Assembly: GCA_907165135.1 (NCBI GenBank)
Contig: OU015567.1
Coordinates: 14,513,001 to 14,577,000, forward strand
DNA: 64,000 nt
From: Oikopleura dioica
Taxonomy: Eukaryota > Chordata > Appendicularia > Copelata > Oikopleuridae
Direction: 5' to 3'
Shown: piece after piece, positions 33,555 to 46,500 of the stretch
Position numbering within the stretch: position 1 is the first letter of the stretch
How the letters are laid out: each line of letters starts with the position of its first letter
Made by a program: the position numbers and the translations under genes
The notes under the pieces: model-generated
What the model was told of the DNA's origin: nothing
What the model saw: the letters and a program-made list of their open reading frames with translations, nothing else
The model's database searches: none

Positions 33555-36500
33555 ATGTCGAAAGCGGACGTTCAATCGGGAACGGTGGCCGGGATGAGTC
33601 GACTAGGCGTCAGCTCATTGCTTACCCTAGTCGTCCTCCTTGGTGTTTCGTTGCTCGGCTTCTTTTCGCGACTTTTCGCGGTTATCAGATTTGAGGTGAG
33701 CAATTTTAACACTAGAATCAAATTCGAAACATTAAATTCTCATTTCAGTCAATTATCCACGAATTCGATCCTTGGTTCAACTACCGCGCTACGTATCAAA
33801 TGGTGACTACAAACTTCTACGATTTCCTGAACTGGTTCGACGAGCTGGCCTGGTACCCGCTCGGCCGAATTGTCGGAGGAACTGTCTACCCTGGTCTCAT
33901 GATCACTGCTGGTACAGTCTCAATCGATTCATTTTCGTACAAATCTCCCCTTTTCTAGGCGGCATTCACTACGTTCTCAACGCCCTCGGCTTCACGACTC
34001 ACATTCAAGACGTTTGCGTTTTCACCGCTCCAATCTTTTCCGGCCTTACTGCCATTGCCACATATTTCCTGACCAAAGAGCTTTGGAACGCTGGAGCCGG
34101 CCTTTTCGCGGCGGCTTTTATTGCCATTGCACCTGGTTACATTTCCCGCTCCGTTGCCGGATCTTTCGATAATGAGGGAATCGCTATTTTTGCTCTTCAA
34201 TGCTCCTTCTTTCTCTGGATCAGAGCTATGAGAACAGGTATATAAGCTCGATTTTAGGTTATGAATAATCTTTCTCGCAGGATCGATGTTCTGGGGAATC
34301 ATGACGGCCTTCTGCTATTTCTACATGGTTTCAGCCTGGGGAGGGTAAAAGCGCAAGAGCGCTCTTTTTCGCTATCGAAATTATTTCAGATACGTTTACA
34401 TTATCAACCTCATTCCTCTTCACGTTTTCTGCCTCCTCCTTATGGGAAGATACGAGAGCAAGCTCTACGTTTCCTACACGACATTCTACTGCGTGGGACA
34501 GCTTATGGCAATGAACATTCCTTTCGTTGGTTTCCAGCCCATCAAAACTTCCGAGCACATGGCCTCGGCTGGTGTTTTTGCCCTCCTTCAGGCTTGGATT
34601 TATTTTTCTTTGTCAGCAGAATCTAAGTTTTTTCAAGGAACTTTTTTCAGCAAAAATCTTTTTCTTTCTTCGTTCGTTAGTTCTTCATACGGCCTTCTTA
34701 CAGTTCCATAGTCTAAAAATGACTATTACTTTTCCAATCATTTGAAATTCTTACTTTTATGCTTTTTGAAACTTCTCAATAAGCGTCTTTTGTAAGATAT
34801 TCTTGCGGATGGTTCAGCAGTTTTGTAGTCGATCACTTTTTTCGAGCATTGAATGTAGAGCATTATTAGACACAGTACCTGGGAGTTCGTCTTACATGGA
34901 GAATTATACAAATGACTTACGGACAATATACCAATTGCTCCTGCAAGTAATTGTGTGTGGAACTCATCGAGAAAGGGGCTATTTTCTTGAAGAAATTCTT
35001 TGAAATCGTCTACTTTGTGTAAGATCTGCCCGGTTAGCTTTTCTGATTTTTTCTCCATTTGTTATCATGTCATTATCGATATCAGAAGCGTATAAACAAG
35101 TATTCTTTCAACGGATCTAGAAAAAGTATTCTTTGAATCCAACAAAAGTGTTACGGATTCCTGGACTACTTGAGAAGCAAGTTGGGAGAAAAAGAGTTCA
35201 AGCGCGCCTTCTATCTCTTCGTCACAATTTGCGCTGGAGCCATCTTTGCTGCTGTCGTTGGTCTCACCATGCTCGGCGTTGTCGCCCCTTGGTCCGGTCG
35301 ATTCTACTCGCTCTTCGATACTGGGTAAGTTGAAGAATGCTAACATAAGTCAACCGCCAGCGCGGCTCCTCGGAAGTATTTTTGGCGCCAGTCTTAGCAA
35401 TAATAAGGAATCGTAAAAGATAATCTCTCTTCTTTGTGTATTCGCACTGTGTCTATCAATTTCTTAGCTATGCTCGAATTCATATTCCCATCATTTCCTC
35501 TGTGTCTGAGCATCAGCCAACTATGTGGACATCGTTCATCACAGATTTGCATTTCCTCCCGGCCGTTGCGCCCGCTGGTCTCTGGTACACCATCCGTCAT
35601 TACGACTCAGCAAAAATCTTCCTGGTCATTTACGCCGCGTTTTCCTGCTATTTCGCCGGAATTATGGTCCGACTTATGCTGACCTTGACGCCCGTCGTTT
35701 GCATGCTTGGCGGCATCGCCTTGAATGTCACATTCGATCATTTCTTTGGTGAAGACAACGAAGACTCTCAGAAAGAAAAGGCCAAGAAAGACGCCAAAAA
35801 GTCAGAGGATACTGAAGAGGAAGAAGCGACTCCTCTTGCGATCAAACTCACTGTCGTTATGGCACTTACAGGCAGGCTTAAAATATCCCTATTTTGGATT
35901 TTGGTCTTTCAAAAGACATTTTCTTCGCGACTTTTGTTTTCGAAGTTTTAAGCCGTTCTAAAAGGTCTTCTGTGTCAGTTCGCGGTCCATTGCACTTACA
36001 TAACATCGAACTACTACTCGTCTCCTTCCGTTGTTCTCGCTTCCAGCCGCCCAGATGGCTCGCGTAACATTATCGACGATTATCGAGAGGCCTACTACTG
36101 GCTCAGGACAAATACTGATGACGATGCTACAATTATGTCATGGTGGGACTATGGCTATCAAATCTCTGGTATGGCGAACAGGACCACGCTCGTTGATAAC
36201 AACACATGGAACAACTCACACATCGCCATGGTCGGACGGGCCATGGCCTCGAACGAAGATGATGCTTACGAGATCATGCAAGAACTTGGAGTTGATTATG
36301 TTTTAGGTAAAATATTTATCCTTGTCAAGCGCGTCAAATCATGTCTAGTTATATTTGGCGGTTTACTCGGGTACTCTGGTGATGACATCAACAAATTCCT
36401 ATGGATGGTACGAATCGCCGAAGGCGAACACCCGAACCACATCAAGGAAGCAAACTATTTTAGTGCTCAGGGACAGTACACTGTCGACAAGAGCATGTCA

Positions 36501-37086
36501 AAAACGATGAAAAACTGCCTCATGTACAAGTTATCTTACTACAAGTAAGTTTAAAATATTCTCTGTTTAAAATTGTGTATTGTGGTTTGGTCCACTGGGT
36601 CCAGTACAAAACGCGAGATTTAATAGCGAGTGCAAATTTCATGGCGGTCCCAGCTTAGGTTCGCCGCCGATAAAGCTGAGATAATTGCCCGTTTGCGGGA
36701 TCGAATTCTACTCTTATCTCCTTGAAAACTCTATTTTCCTAGGTTTGGCGACGTTCGCACACATGCGCAAATGTCCGGATTTGACCGCGTGAGAAACGTG
36801 GAAATCGGCCACAAAAATATCAAGGTACTTATTTTCAAAAGACGTCAGACATAAACTATTCCTGCAGCTGAAACACTTGGAGGAAGCGTACACGACGGAG
36901 CACTGGATCGTCAGAATCTACCGCGTGAAGAAGCCCTCCAACAAGTCGCGCAAGTTGAGCCACAAACTGACGCAGCGGAAGAAAAAGACAAAAGTAGCGC
37001 GCAAAGGTCGCAAGGGGGTCCTGAGCACGACCATTCCAGCCGCCAAGGGCGCCAATACGAGACAGAAAGCTTCATTTGAACTTTAA
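33555..37086 (+). CDS. STT3B: oligosaccharyltransferase catalytic subunit STT3B
   Basis: Transfers the dolichol-linked oligosaccharide to Asn-x-Ser/Thr in the ER lumen. About ten exons. Motifs in order: the first metal site [33 protein letters not shown] (DNE); FYMVSAWGG and [28 protein letters not shown]; the SVSEHQPT loop; [15 protein letters not shown]; the sequon-binding [16 protein letters not shown]; and the DK-type motif [20 protein letters not shown]. The C-terminal tail is strongly basic. The [13 protein letters not shown] and [19 protein letters not shown] segments agree with STT3B rather than STT3A. An acidic/Lys lumenal linker interrupts the middle. One intron (about 34590-35150) is unusually long, appears to use a GC donor, and hosts an antisense frame. 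Pairing with MAGT1/TUSC3 next door fits the STT3B complex. Start ATG at 33555. Confidence 0.95.
34738..35058 (-). CDS. small single-pass membrane protein nested in an STT3B intron
   Basis: Not a recognised family. The frame starts with ATG at 35058 and is open for 106 codons. It contains a clean 42-nt GT-AG intron candidate (donor GTAAGT, acceptor ACTCCCAG) in phase. Removing it joins an acidic N-terminal helix ([20 protein letters not shown]) to a continuous hydrophobic segment ([19 protein letters not shown]), followed by a basic tail ([16 protein letters not shown]). The membrane helix only becomes continuous after splicing, which argues for a real gene. It lies entirely within the long STT3B intron on the opposite strand. 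No leader acceptor is evident before the ATG. Confidence 0.45.
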   Translation of the reverse strand: MEKKSEKLTGQILHKVDDFKEFLQENSPFLDEFHTQLLAGAIGILSVSHLYNSPCKTNSQVLCLIMLYIQCSKKVIDYKTAEPSARISYKRRLLRSFKKHKSKNFK

Positions 37087-37482
37087 CCTACCATCTCTTG
37101 ACGTTCAACTTCAACTTGGAAACAGTGCGGTTTGCTAAATTTGTTTTTCGCTCTTAGACATTTATTGCCGCAGTTTTTTCCTACTTCTGTGCGATTTAGA
37201 TCAAATTTAGTTCTTGAAATTATCTGACCCAGCTTTCTGACAAGTTATCATTTAGAAAAACGAGGTCAAAGTGCGAATAATTAACGACTGTAAAGTCCTC
37301 TAGTATCTTTTTTTATCGATTAGTCCTGAAATAGTTCTGTTTGTCCCCTTAATAATTCCTTCCCCATCCTCTTTTCACTGTTCAAAACCCTGCAGGTGCA
37401 ATACTATTCAATTCAAACCAAAACCCTTCAGTATGTTTATCATTTAACTGTAGCTGTGCAAGGCACCATTCATGTTCCTTCC

Positions 37483-37488
37483 AATAAA
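37483..37488 (+). terminator. candidate polyadenylation signal after STT3B
   Basis: AATAAA about 400 nt past the STT3B stop, in CCAATAAAAAATGAG. The segment 37087-37620 otherwise holds no gene. It is the only clear plus-strand signal before the convergent coiled-coil gene. Confidence 0.4.
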
Positions 37489-37622
37489 AAATGAGATTAC
37501 AAACAACGGCTCGTTTTTTCTTGTTGATATGTATTTAGGTTTCACGTAACATACGGTTTTTTGTTATTTGTTAATGTGCACAGAGTTTGTTTTGCTTCAT
37601 AGTTATATAATATAACTTAAAT

Positions 37623-40249
37623 TTATATCGACTGAAGTCCGAGAACTTCTGGTTTTGGCTGCGTTGTAATGTTGGAATGAGGTGTTTTTGAAATTGATTC
37701 GAACTCGTAGGGAGGCGTCAGTACTTTAGGCGGCTCAGGTGCCATTTGCGCTCCGTTCTTGTTGTTCCCATACAATAAATACTCTACATCGTACGTGGGA
37801 GGCCTGTTCGCGTTCATCTGTTGTTGATGTCCCGGTACGCGGGGATACTCGTAAGTCGGAGTAGCGAAGCCACCAGTTGTGTCCAGTGAGCGGTCTGATC
37901 CGAACTGATGAGTGTTTCGAATTCGCTTCTTCAAGTTAGAGATTTCGTCGTCTTTTTCGCTCAGCGCGCGTAGAAGGAAATTGAACGAATTTAGCGCGCT
38001 CTGCATCTCTCCCTAAAACAGAAAGATAGAAAATTGGATGCCAATTTACAAAATTATAGGTCGCCACGAGAATGAGAGCGTGAACATTAAGTGTGATCAA
38101 GGGATCTAACAAATAGAGCGTTGATTCCGACGGTTAGATCACTCTACCCGACAATTTTCGCTCGTCATGACCTGTGCTGACCCTTGAGGGTTCCTCTTAA
38201 TTGAGGAATTTTAGTGTTATTGAGCACTTTGTTACCTTTGACGAATTTTGGCCAAGTCGGGCATGATCTTCGAGGTCTGTTTGCGAGGCTGAAATACAAA
38301 TTTAGCGACAATTTCTTAAAAAAAAAGCGGTACTTACATCTGAGTCCAGTCACTGGTGAGGCCCGAAGATCATTTTCCGACACTCCTGGAGATTTGTGAG
38401 CAGAGCTACTTTGATGCTTTCCACTTTGTTGCTTCGAAAGCTGCTGCTTCGAGTGTTGATAGTTCAAGGTCATCTGTTTGAGTGCTGCCTCCAAAGTTTC
38501 AATTCGTTTTTCGTCAATTTGTGATTTGCGCGCACAGAGTTCACTGAGTTTCACGAATTCGCCCTAAACATCACTTCTTTAGAAGGAGCAATAAAAATGG
38601 CGGGGGAATATAATTATGTCAGAAATTTCTGCACGAACTTGTTGGCGATAAGCTCTTTGACAAGGGCCCACTGACAAGCGCATCTGTTGATTTGTTATCT
38701 TTACCTGGACGTGGTCTAATGACTGCTGGAGGAATTCCACTTTTCGAGCATTTTCTTTGAGCGTGTTGACTGTCGCCCTCAGCTGGCGGTTTTCTTCTTC
38801 TAAGAACAGCGTCGTCGTATGCAAGTTGGCGGAGGGCGATGATCCAGGAGGAGGATGAAGCCCGTTGCTGGAGGAGTACTTTGGGGTGTAGGTAGACATG
38901 TGTGGCGAATAAATGCTACTGGGAGTGTTGGGCGTCATGTGAGACATCGTCGAGGAGGAGGAGGAGACATTGACTGGCGTAAAACGACGCCCTCCTGGGA
39001 GATCGCGCACGTCCGTCGCACCAGGAGCGATTTGACTAAATTTGACAAGTCAGCATGAGGTTTTGCTTAGACGTCATAAAAACGGCGTTACTTATCTATC
39101 CATCTACGGATTTGGTATTTGAACAAGCATGTGTATCGAACTCTCACGGAATGATTTATGTCGGGCACATTATCGAAAGAAAAGGGAGCTGCTACTAATT
39201 ACAAGCATGGTTCACATCCAGGAGATAATTATCATTTGCATGTCAAAGGGGCTAATCAAACGTGCTTGACCCGTGACTGAGGATGATACAATGCCATTCC
39301 GAGCAATAACGAAAACTCAAGGGCGCCGGTCAATTCATCACTTTCACAAAATAGCCCCTGGAATTTTCAGTTTTTAAAATAACTCTGCGCAATAATTTAT
39401 CGATGCAAGGAGAGACAGCGCGTCTCCAATCGTTGATGGGGTCTTGGCCCGTAAATATCACAGCAGCAAATGATTAGTTTTACAACGGCCTCGTAAATTT
39501 TCTAAATATTATCGACATTACACATTATTTCCGAGGCGTAAATTTTTCGCCACCCGCCATGTCGAACACATCAACTTTATTTTGCGCTGCAGGTGTGCAT
39601 ATTTGGTGAGTGCTTAATTTGACGCACAGCTGAAAAAGCTTCACTCGACCTTTTTTCGAGTCCAACTGATGTGGAGAATTTCACATCTCGTATAAAGTCG
39701 TCCCAGTTTCGGGCTTACAGGTTCACTCAAGCTTAGCCACAAATTCAAGCCACAGTTTAGGGGATAATGGCTGAAATCGCGTCACGCGGGGACAGGCCAG
39801 CGAAAAATTGCTCCAGTTCTACGCCAGATAATGGGTTTTAGGAATTTTGAAATTCCACCTTTTTAAAAAGCGTTTTTGTTTACCTTTTTTGAAATCGAAT
39901 TGGCAAATAATTGGGCCTCTTTGGATATAAAGTCTGGATTTGCTCGTTGTTCGCGTTTTCCTAAAAAACAGGATGATCCTTCGTCGCCCTCTGCAAAGCG
40001 TGGCGACACTAAATCCTATTCGAAATTGATATACCAATATCTACGATCCATAGGATCAATATGACATGAAATACAGCGATGCGGAGATTGTAGATTCACC
40101 TGAATAAGCTTGCTCGACGAGACAGGCTCCGACTTCACGTGGCGGCGTAGCTTCGTCGCCGTGGACTTCGAGTTCGTCACTGCCGAGTTCGAGCGAGCCA
40201 CCATCTTCGAAAAGTGATCTGTTCGAGGCTGCGAAGGTGAACTCGACAT
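37623..40249 (-). CDS. unassigned Ser-rich coiled-coil protein
   Basis: I cannot name this protein. Exon 1 (40100-40249) is Ser/Thr/basic (MSSSPSQPRTDHF...). After an intron of about 1 kb comes a Ser/Pro-rich stretch (38700-39030: TMSHMTPNTPSSIYS, HPPPGSSP) leading into a heptad-like segment (FLEEENRQLRATVNTLKENA, VEFLQQSLDHV). The next exon (about 38340-38570) gives another helix (SQIDEKRIETLEAALKQM) and a Gln/Lys/Ser run. The last (37623 to about 38010) reads FNFLLRALSEKDDEISNLKK and a Pro/Tyr-rich C-terminus (PTYEYPRVPG, PPTYDVEYLLYG). This is the build of a cytoskeletal or junctional adaptor, inferred only. Phase between exon 1 and the 39-kb exon does not match cleanly, so an exon may be missing. 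The start follows GAGTTCTAG by 4 nt. Confidence 0.6.
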
Positions 40250-41405
40250 CGCCCTAGAACTCAACAGTTAGATACGTTCTACTTTACCCCAGGGGCACTG
40301 CCTTTCATTGCCGCCCACAATTAAACTCGTTGACCGCCGAAAACGCTGCTAGAAACCGCAAAATCAACTTTGACTCTCTTACTCGAGCGCTCAAGTGCTC
40401 ACTCGAGAACTGCTCATCGCAGCCTCAAAAAGTACCACGTGACGTCACCCTTTCACTTTCCACTCGAGAACTTTCAAGGAATGTCACTACTAACTAGGAA
40501 CAGTTCGCCAGCAATCGGGAAATCCCCCACAGCGAAAAAATAACTCTTGAACTAAGGTTAATCCCCACTTGTTACATATCTCGACAGCACAAACACGCAT
40601 ACAACTGTAAGCTGTCACTCCAAATGCCCTTATCAGTCGTGCAGCTTCATACACGCGCTCCGCGTATGTGTAGCAAACAAGAATATGCATACCGCCTCTC
40701 GCCTGTTCTTGATAGTTTTGATATACAGATGTCTCGATTTTGATTAATTTGATTACTGTCTACCCTCGGCCCTGGCTGCGGACATTTTTGAGTGGCAATA
40801 AATATTTCCAATCAACTTTCTTTTCAACAGATTATAGCTGTGTCCTAGGGGAGCAGGAGCATCCATCAACGCCCCGCGAATTCGATTTCTAGCGCGACGA
40901 AAAGGGGGTGAGGCGACTGGCTGCATCAGTCAGCCTTATGGAATGTCTGACTTCTCATCTGGATTATGGAGGTGTCCTGGGGGCGGCGCACTCCACCTTT
41001 TTTAGCTTAAAACCAGAAATTGCGTCATGCTAATGATTCCGCGTCATCACCCCTTCTCAAGTACTCATCTCGTGATTCAGAGGAAACTCAAACAAGCCAT
41101 GAAAAAATCAAAGATTCTCCAGATGGCCCAATTCAACATCCTCCTTCTCAAAGGTCACAACTTATTTTTAAGGTGACAGATTCGAAGCGGAAACCGCGCT
41201 CTTGTTTACTGTCATCTGATTTAATGTTTATTGAATATACAGTCACATGTGTTGACCAACGAAATCGATCAGTATTTGATTTGAAAAGAGCTGGAAAAAT
41301 CCACCGCTTCATTAACAATTCGAAACTTCTCTCTTTGCGGGCTGTTATCTTCCCCCAATTTTGGTTTTCTTATCAGCGATGCCTTGCAGATAGACTAACC
41401 CCCTT

Positions 41406-41566
41406 CTGGGCTCGACAACACTGTGTAGAAAACCTGAATCAGGATCAGAAAGACTTTTAATGAAAAGCCCCGTGGCGGCTTATTTAAAAAAACGAAGCAA
41501 CTTCGCGGCTTTTCATTAAAGATTTCTCAGACCCTGACTCAGATTTTCTACACAGGTTGGCCAGAC
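41406..41566. repeat. MITE family copy A
   Basis: About 160 bp. Inverted ends: CTGGGCTCGACAACACTGTGTAG on the left and the reverse of CCAACCTGTGTAGAAAATCTGAG on the right, with TTTAATGAAAAG against CTTTTCATTAAAG further in. Same family as the copies at 42954, 44161 and 44785. Confidence 0.75.
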
Positions 41567-42953
41567 CCGCTTCTTATGCTCCGTAACATTCTGAAAAATT
41601 GAAAGGGGGAGGTCTCACTTGGCTGAGATGGAGGTCAATGGCCCCGAACTCAAAGGACACGCGCGGGCTTCTTTTTTTTCAAAGTCCCTTTGTTAGGAAG
41701 ATAAAAAGGGGCTCTCACTTTCAAACGGCCATACCGACTGAAATAAAAAATTGAAATCGAAACCCGCTTCGGCCCGCTCTGACACAGGGTTCTTTCAATT
41801 GTTGAAAAAACTAATGACGCTCTTTTCTTCAAAAAGAAAAGTCGCTATAAAAACGACTCTACGGCAATTGCCGTAAGAAAAGGACGATTTTCACCATAAA
41901 ATCTTCAAATCACAAGAAGGGGAAAAGAAAAAGAAATTGGCGGCGGTGGAAACAGAACGTTGAAACGGGCCTGACATTCTACAGTAATTAGCAAGAAGCG
42001 GTGACGTTATCGGAAATTAACGCTAAGGACGAGAATGCGCCCCCCCCAGTCCGGAATTGCAAAAAAGGCGCTCCTCCTGCGGCAACGGGTTAAATTAGGT
42101 TACTTGCGCCGACAAATACACCTGCTGACTTGGGAAATAACTCCAACTTGGTTGACTCATTCAACTTGAATGATTGCTTAGGCAAATACCATTCAGCTCA
42201 AGCTATTTTTAAACCAAATATTTGGCTTTACGCCAGCATAACCTGGGGTTAACCCTCTCTCCTCAAGATTTCTTTTTTATTCAAAAATTCAAAATTAAAA
42301 TTTTCTTAAATTGGTCATTTTATGGCTTTTTACAATTTATAATTCATTGAAAAATAAGGGGGTGATCTTAAAATCGACTTTTTCTGTAGAAAATTTTACT
42401 AAAAAGACGCTAGAATTTATAAAAACTTACGAGTTTTCATGATTCCAAGTGGCCATTTTTCATTCTTCTTTGGTTTGTTTCTATCTCTTTTCAAATTGTT
42501 CTGTATTTTCTCTGGAATTGATTCGGAGTGTTTCTATTCGAGAAATAGTATTTGCGAGAAAAAGATCGGAATTTCGAGTAAAAAGGTGGATTTTTCGAGT
42601 TTTGGGGCAAAGCGCGAGAAACGCTTCAGTCAACTCGCGCGCGCCCCTTTCGGAAGGAATTTCAAAAACACATCGCAGCAGGCCACAATCTCCAAAATAA
42701 TTCATAACTTTTTTGGGAATGCCTTTTTGCGCCAAAACAAATGTGCATGTATTGCGCTAGAATTAAAAGTTCGGAGTTCGAACTTTCGTCTCACTCGAAA
42801 AGCTTATGGAATTTTATATTTTTTAATTGACTAATTAGTAATTAATAATTTCTAATTATTGAAGCGTCACCTAATCAAGTGAGATGTGTTAAAGTTAGAA
42901 TGTTAATTTTTTTGAGCAAGACGAAAGTTCGAATTCAGTACATGCACTATTGT

Positions 42954-43114
42954 GGCAACCTGTGCAGAAAACCTGAGTCAGGGTCTGAAAGATCTCTAAT
43001 CAATTTTCAAACTCTAGCGACGCCGCTTTGTAGCTCAGTTTGTAAAATAGCCGCTACGCAGCTTTTGATTAGAGATCTTTCAGACCCTGACTCAGATTTT
43101 CTACACAGGTTGCC
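42954..43114. repeat. MITE family copy B
   Basis: About 161 bp with ends GGCAACCTGTG and CACAGGTTGCC. The inverted arms continue as AGAAAACCTGAGTCAGGGTC, then GAAAGATCTCTAATCAA against TTGATTAGAGATCTTTC. This is the best-preserved copy; arms about 65 nt, centre about 30 nt. Confidence 0.8.
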
Positions 43115-43547
43115 TAGCTCAGGAGACCAATACGCGTCTAATTGAGATTCTGAAGATATCAATGATAACTATTATTGTATCTTATCCTTCTTTTGCAAAT
43201 ACAATATTACCTAATACTGTATTAGTCTAATAGTTTTTTTAATTCACTCTGTTAAAAAGTTGTCGTTGTGAGTATATTAGGCCAAACCGTCGAGTATTGC
43301 TTTCATCCTAATTGAAAAGAAAAATTCATTATGAGTTCATTATTTATTTATGATGGGACTAGTTACAAATCATTGGAGATCAGTGAGACTCAGTTTCAAA
43401 GAAGTATTCGATTTTTATCAATAATTGAAAAGCGATTCTCTGAATTCAATATTAAATATTCCCTTTTTTCAATGAGGTTTTAAAAAGTGGACTGAAGGAG
43501 TAAACAAGCTAGAAAAAAAATAATTTATTAATTTATAAAAAAGAAAG

Positions 43548-46500
43548 TTATTGATCGTGATTTGGAAGGGAGCAGTTTCGAAAAGATTTCTTCAGTGCAA
43601 GCTCCATTGAATCTAATCGCCGGTGAATTTCTTTTTCAAAGAAAGTTTTTGTCAGGGGCCCGTCGATTTCTTGTCGCCGAAAGCTCTTCATCCCGTGGAT
43701 ATGGCTTCTCGTCTGCTTTGCTTCCAAGTCGTCCAGTGTGCCTGGCATTTTTGGATCGATGGAGGTCCACTCGTGATACCGGAATTTTGAGTTATTGTTG
43801 TTCACTTGAAAGCCGTTTTTACAATAAAGGAAGATGTTGTAAACATGACTACGAAGGGGCCCAAATGATCGTTAATTTAATTAATACGCAATAAAATTGT
43901 TAAAAGTCGGCAGGTAGTGATTCATAGACACTCATTATTATCAGAAACACGGAGCCCATTTCCTGAAAATGATAAAAGGAGGTGGCAGAATTGGCCTGAA
44001 ATAATTATTCTTGACTGTTTGATATCTTGAAAACTTCCAAATTCGTATCGAGTTTTCGTCGATAGCGGCATATGTTGAGGAGAATAAAGCGATTAGTAAG
44101 TTGAGAAGGAGAATATTCGCAATGATCATGTAGGTTCCATGAAAGATGTCAGAGAATGGACTCGGCAACCTGTGTAGAAAACCTGAGTCAGGGTCTGTGC
44201 GAGCTCAAATGAAAAGTCGTTTCAGTCCCTGACTCAGGTTTTATGCACAGGTTGCCGAGCCCAGGACAGAAATCACGGTCTTTGACGGACATCGAGGAAG
44301 GGTTGAGTTTCCAACGATGTCACCAGGAGGGATGCACTCTTCTGGTTGATCTTCGAAGTCATAGGTGGTTCGTTCTCCGAGAAATAGCTCGCCGTAGATT
44401 GCGTAGTAAGCTCCAAAAAGAATGTTCTTCAGCAATTTTTTTAACTTTCTTTATGAGGCCATTACCTTTATTGTATAATTATATCGATGCTCGTTTGGGT
44501 ACTGCAAGCTCTGCTGAACAATTCCATAAGTCAAGATGAAGATTGCCATTATCAGCAAAAACTGGAACATTTGAAAGAACATTTTCCAGATCATAATCAC
44601 TTTCGGTCCCAGATCTCTTGATACGTCGAACACTATCAAGGACCTGTAAGCCATGAACATGAAGGAAAAAGCGAAACAAGCTTGTGCTGCGTACATTTGA
44701 CCGGTTATTTCGGTGGGGCACTGCTGTTCGCCAGAAAACTAACATGGGTTCAAACAAAAGCTTTCTTCAATATCAATTGCAGAGTTCGGAAACCTGTGCT
44801 AAAAGCCTGAGTCAGCTTTGCTATCCAGCTTTTCATTTAAGCTCCTTAGAACCTGACTCAGGTTTTCCACACAGGTTTCCGAACCCAGATCAGCTGAAAT
44901 AGAATCGAACCCACAATCCTTTGTCTCCGGAGCAGTGAGTTTCAAAACTGCGCCTGCTATGAAACTCAGCTCAGAAGCAGCATCAAATTTGTTGTACAAC
45001 TCATCCCACCATTTTCCGAATCTTCCTCTTTGAAGACTATCATCAGCGACAAACATCTGTCGGATTTCTTCAACGAACAGGGTAAAGGTCCAGAAAATGA
45101 GGAGGCAGTCAAGCCAGGTTGGAATAATGCAGAAGAATCGAAGGAGAAAGGTTGCAAAGAAAATTATGTAGAGAAAATATGAAATCATATTCATCTAAAA
45201 CAGAAATAAGAATAAACGAATTTTAATTCGAATACCCAGAAGACGGTAAGTGGCGCTTTCATTGTATAAATCCATTTATCAACCCAACTGGTGCTCGTTT
45301 TTTCTTTAAAATTGAGAATCAAAGACGGCAGAAATGGAAGCCAAAAGAAAAATATACATAGCGCGATGCTAGCCATCTTCTCCTTCAGTGCAAATTTACC
45401 CCGCCAGATGTTGGAGAGGAACTCTTGGACGCCGACTTGAGCGATGAAATGAACGCATTTACCGGAGGAGGCAAGTTTAAGCATAGTCATATTTCCCATT
45501 CTTTCGTTAGCTGAGACGAGCATGAGTTGTGGAGACAGCTCTTGTTCTCCTATAAGAGAGCTTTTTGAAACCTCGGAGTAAGCGTCGATTGCGGCATTTT
45601 CGTAGTATTTTGCGAATTCTTGAAGTCTCTCCGATGCAGAAATATCTCTTTGCTTTAGACCAGCAGCGCCTCTCAGAAAGTTCGCCCCAACAAGTGCCAT
45701 ACTAATCCCATACTTGCTCCTAAGCCAAATCAAATTCGCCAGGTCCCAATATTCAAAGAGCATTGCCCAACAAAACAGCCTCTCTTCAGGATCATGTGAC
45801 TCGAAGCTTTCTTTCAATCCTTTTGATTTTGAGTGATACTTGCCCGCTGTTCGATTTTTGTAACGCCTGGCGAAGGGGTTCCAGTTGGTTGAAATCAAGG
45901 AAGATTCGAAATCTTCAATGAGTCTTGAAAGCCTTGCTGACTGATCTTTGTCGAAAGTTTTGCTCTTCCAGCTGTCTTTGAGTCCTGCACGATCTGTAAG
46001 AGATTCTTCTTTGACCATGTTGATTTGCGAAAGGTAAAGATTCTCCAACCTTCCTGGTGAGGCGAATTCTCTCTGGTCAAGATCTTCCGTTGAAAACTGT
46101 GAATAAATAAGCTCAACGATTTCAATCTCATTTCTGGACATTGCAACTTCCAAGGCGTTGAAAACCTGCTCCTCTGAAATGTAGAAAAATGGCGATGAAA
46201 AAATTTGCGAACACAAGTCTCCGATGTCGTAAGCATTCTCAAGCGGATGTATGAAGAATTGGGAAAGATTCTGGTAGAGTTGAATACTTCTACTCGTGCT
46301 TTGGTGAGCCTTGAGATCCATTATCATCGTTGGAAAGTCACCAGACTCATTTTGAAGCCTAGTTCTGTAAGAAAAACGTTCTTCCATGTTGATTTTTCTC
46401 TTCTGATTGAACAAAAACGGCACCAGATAATTTATGATTCCACCTGAGTCCTCCACGAGCACGAGTTTTCCAAATCCATTCAGAGCAATTTCGTGCAAAA

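Larger units (their letters stand above)
40250..43547. other. intergenic region with two MITE copies, no gene recognised
   Basis: Between the divergent start of the coiled-coil gene and the TRPM 3' end. Apart from two copies of the AACCTGTGTAGAAAACCTGAGTC family (about 41406-41566 and 42954-43114), nothing recognisable was found. Open frames at 40490-40690, 41020-41460 and 42439-42834 show no protein-like signature; the 41020 frame ends inside a MITE. Confidence 0.45.

Noticed and set aside
36600-36740. Possible tRNA-like B-box (GGGATCGAATTC) in an STT3B intron
   Set aside because: No matching A-box, acceptor stem or anticodon arm could be folded.
40490-40690. 66-codon minus-strand frame with many Cys
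   Set aside because: Short, isolated, and composition fits chance; no signal peptide or acceptor.
41020-41460. 146-codon frame in the 40-43 kb gap
   Set aside because: TTG start, ends inside MITE copy A, no family resemblance and no splice signals.
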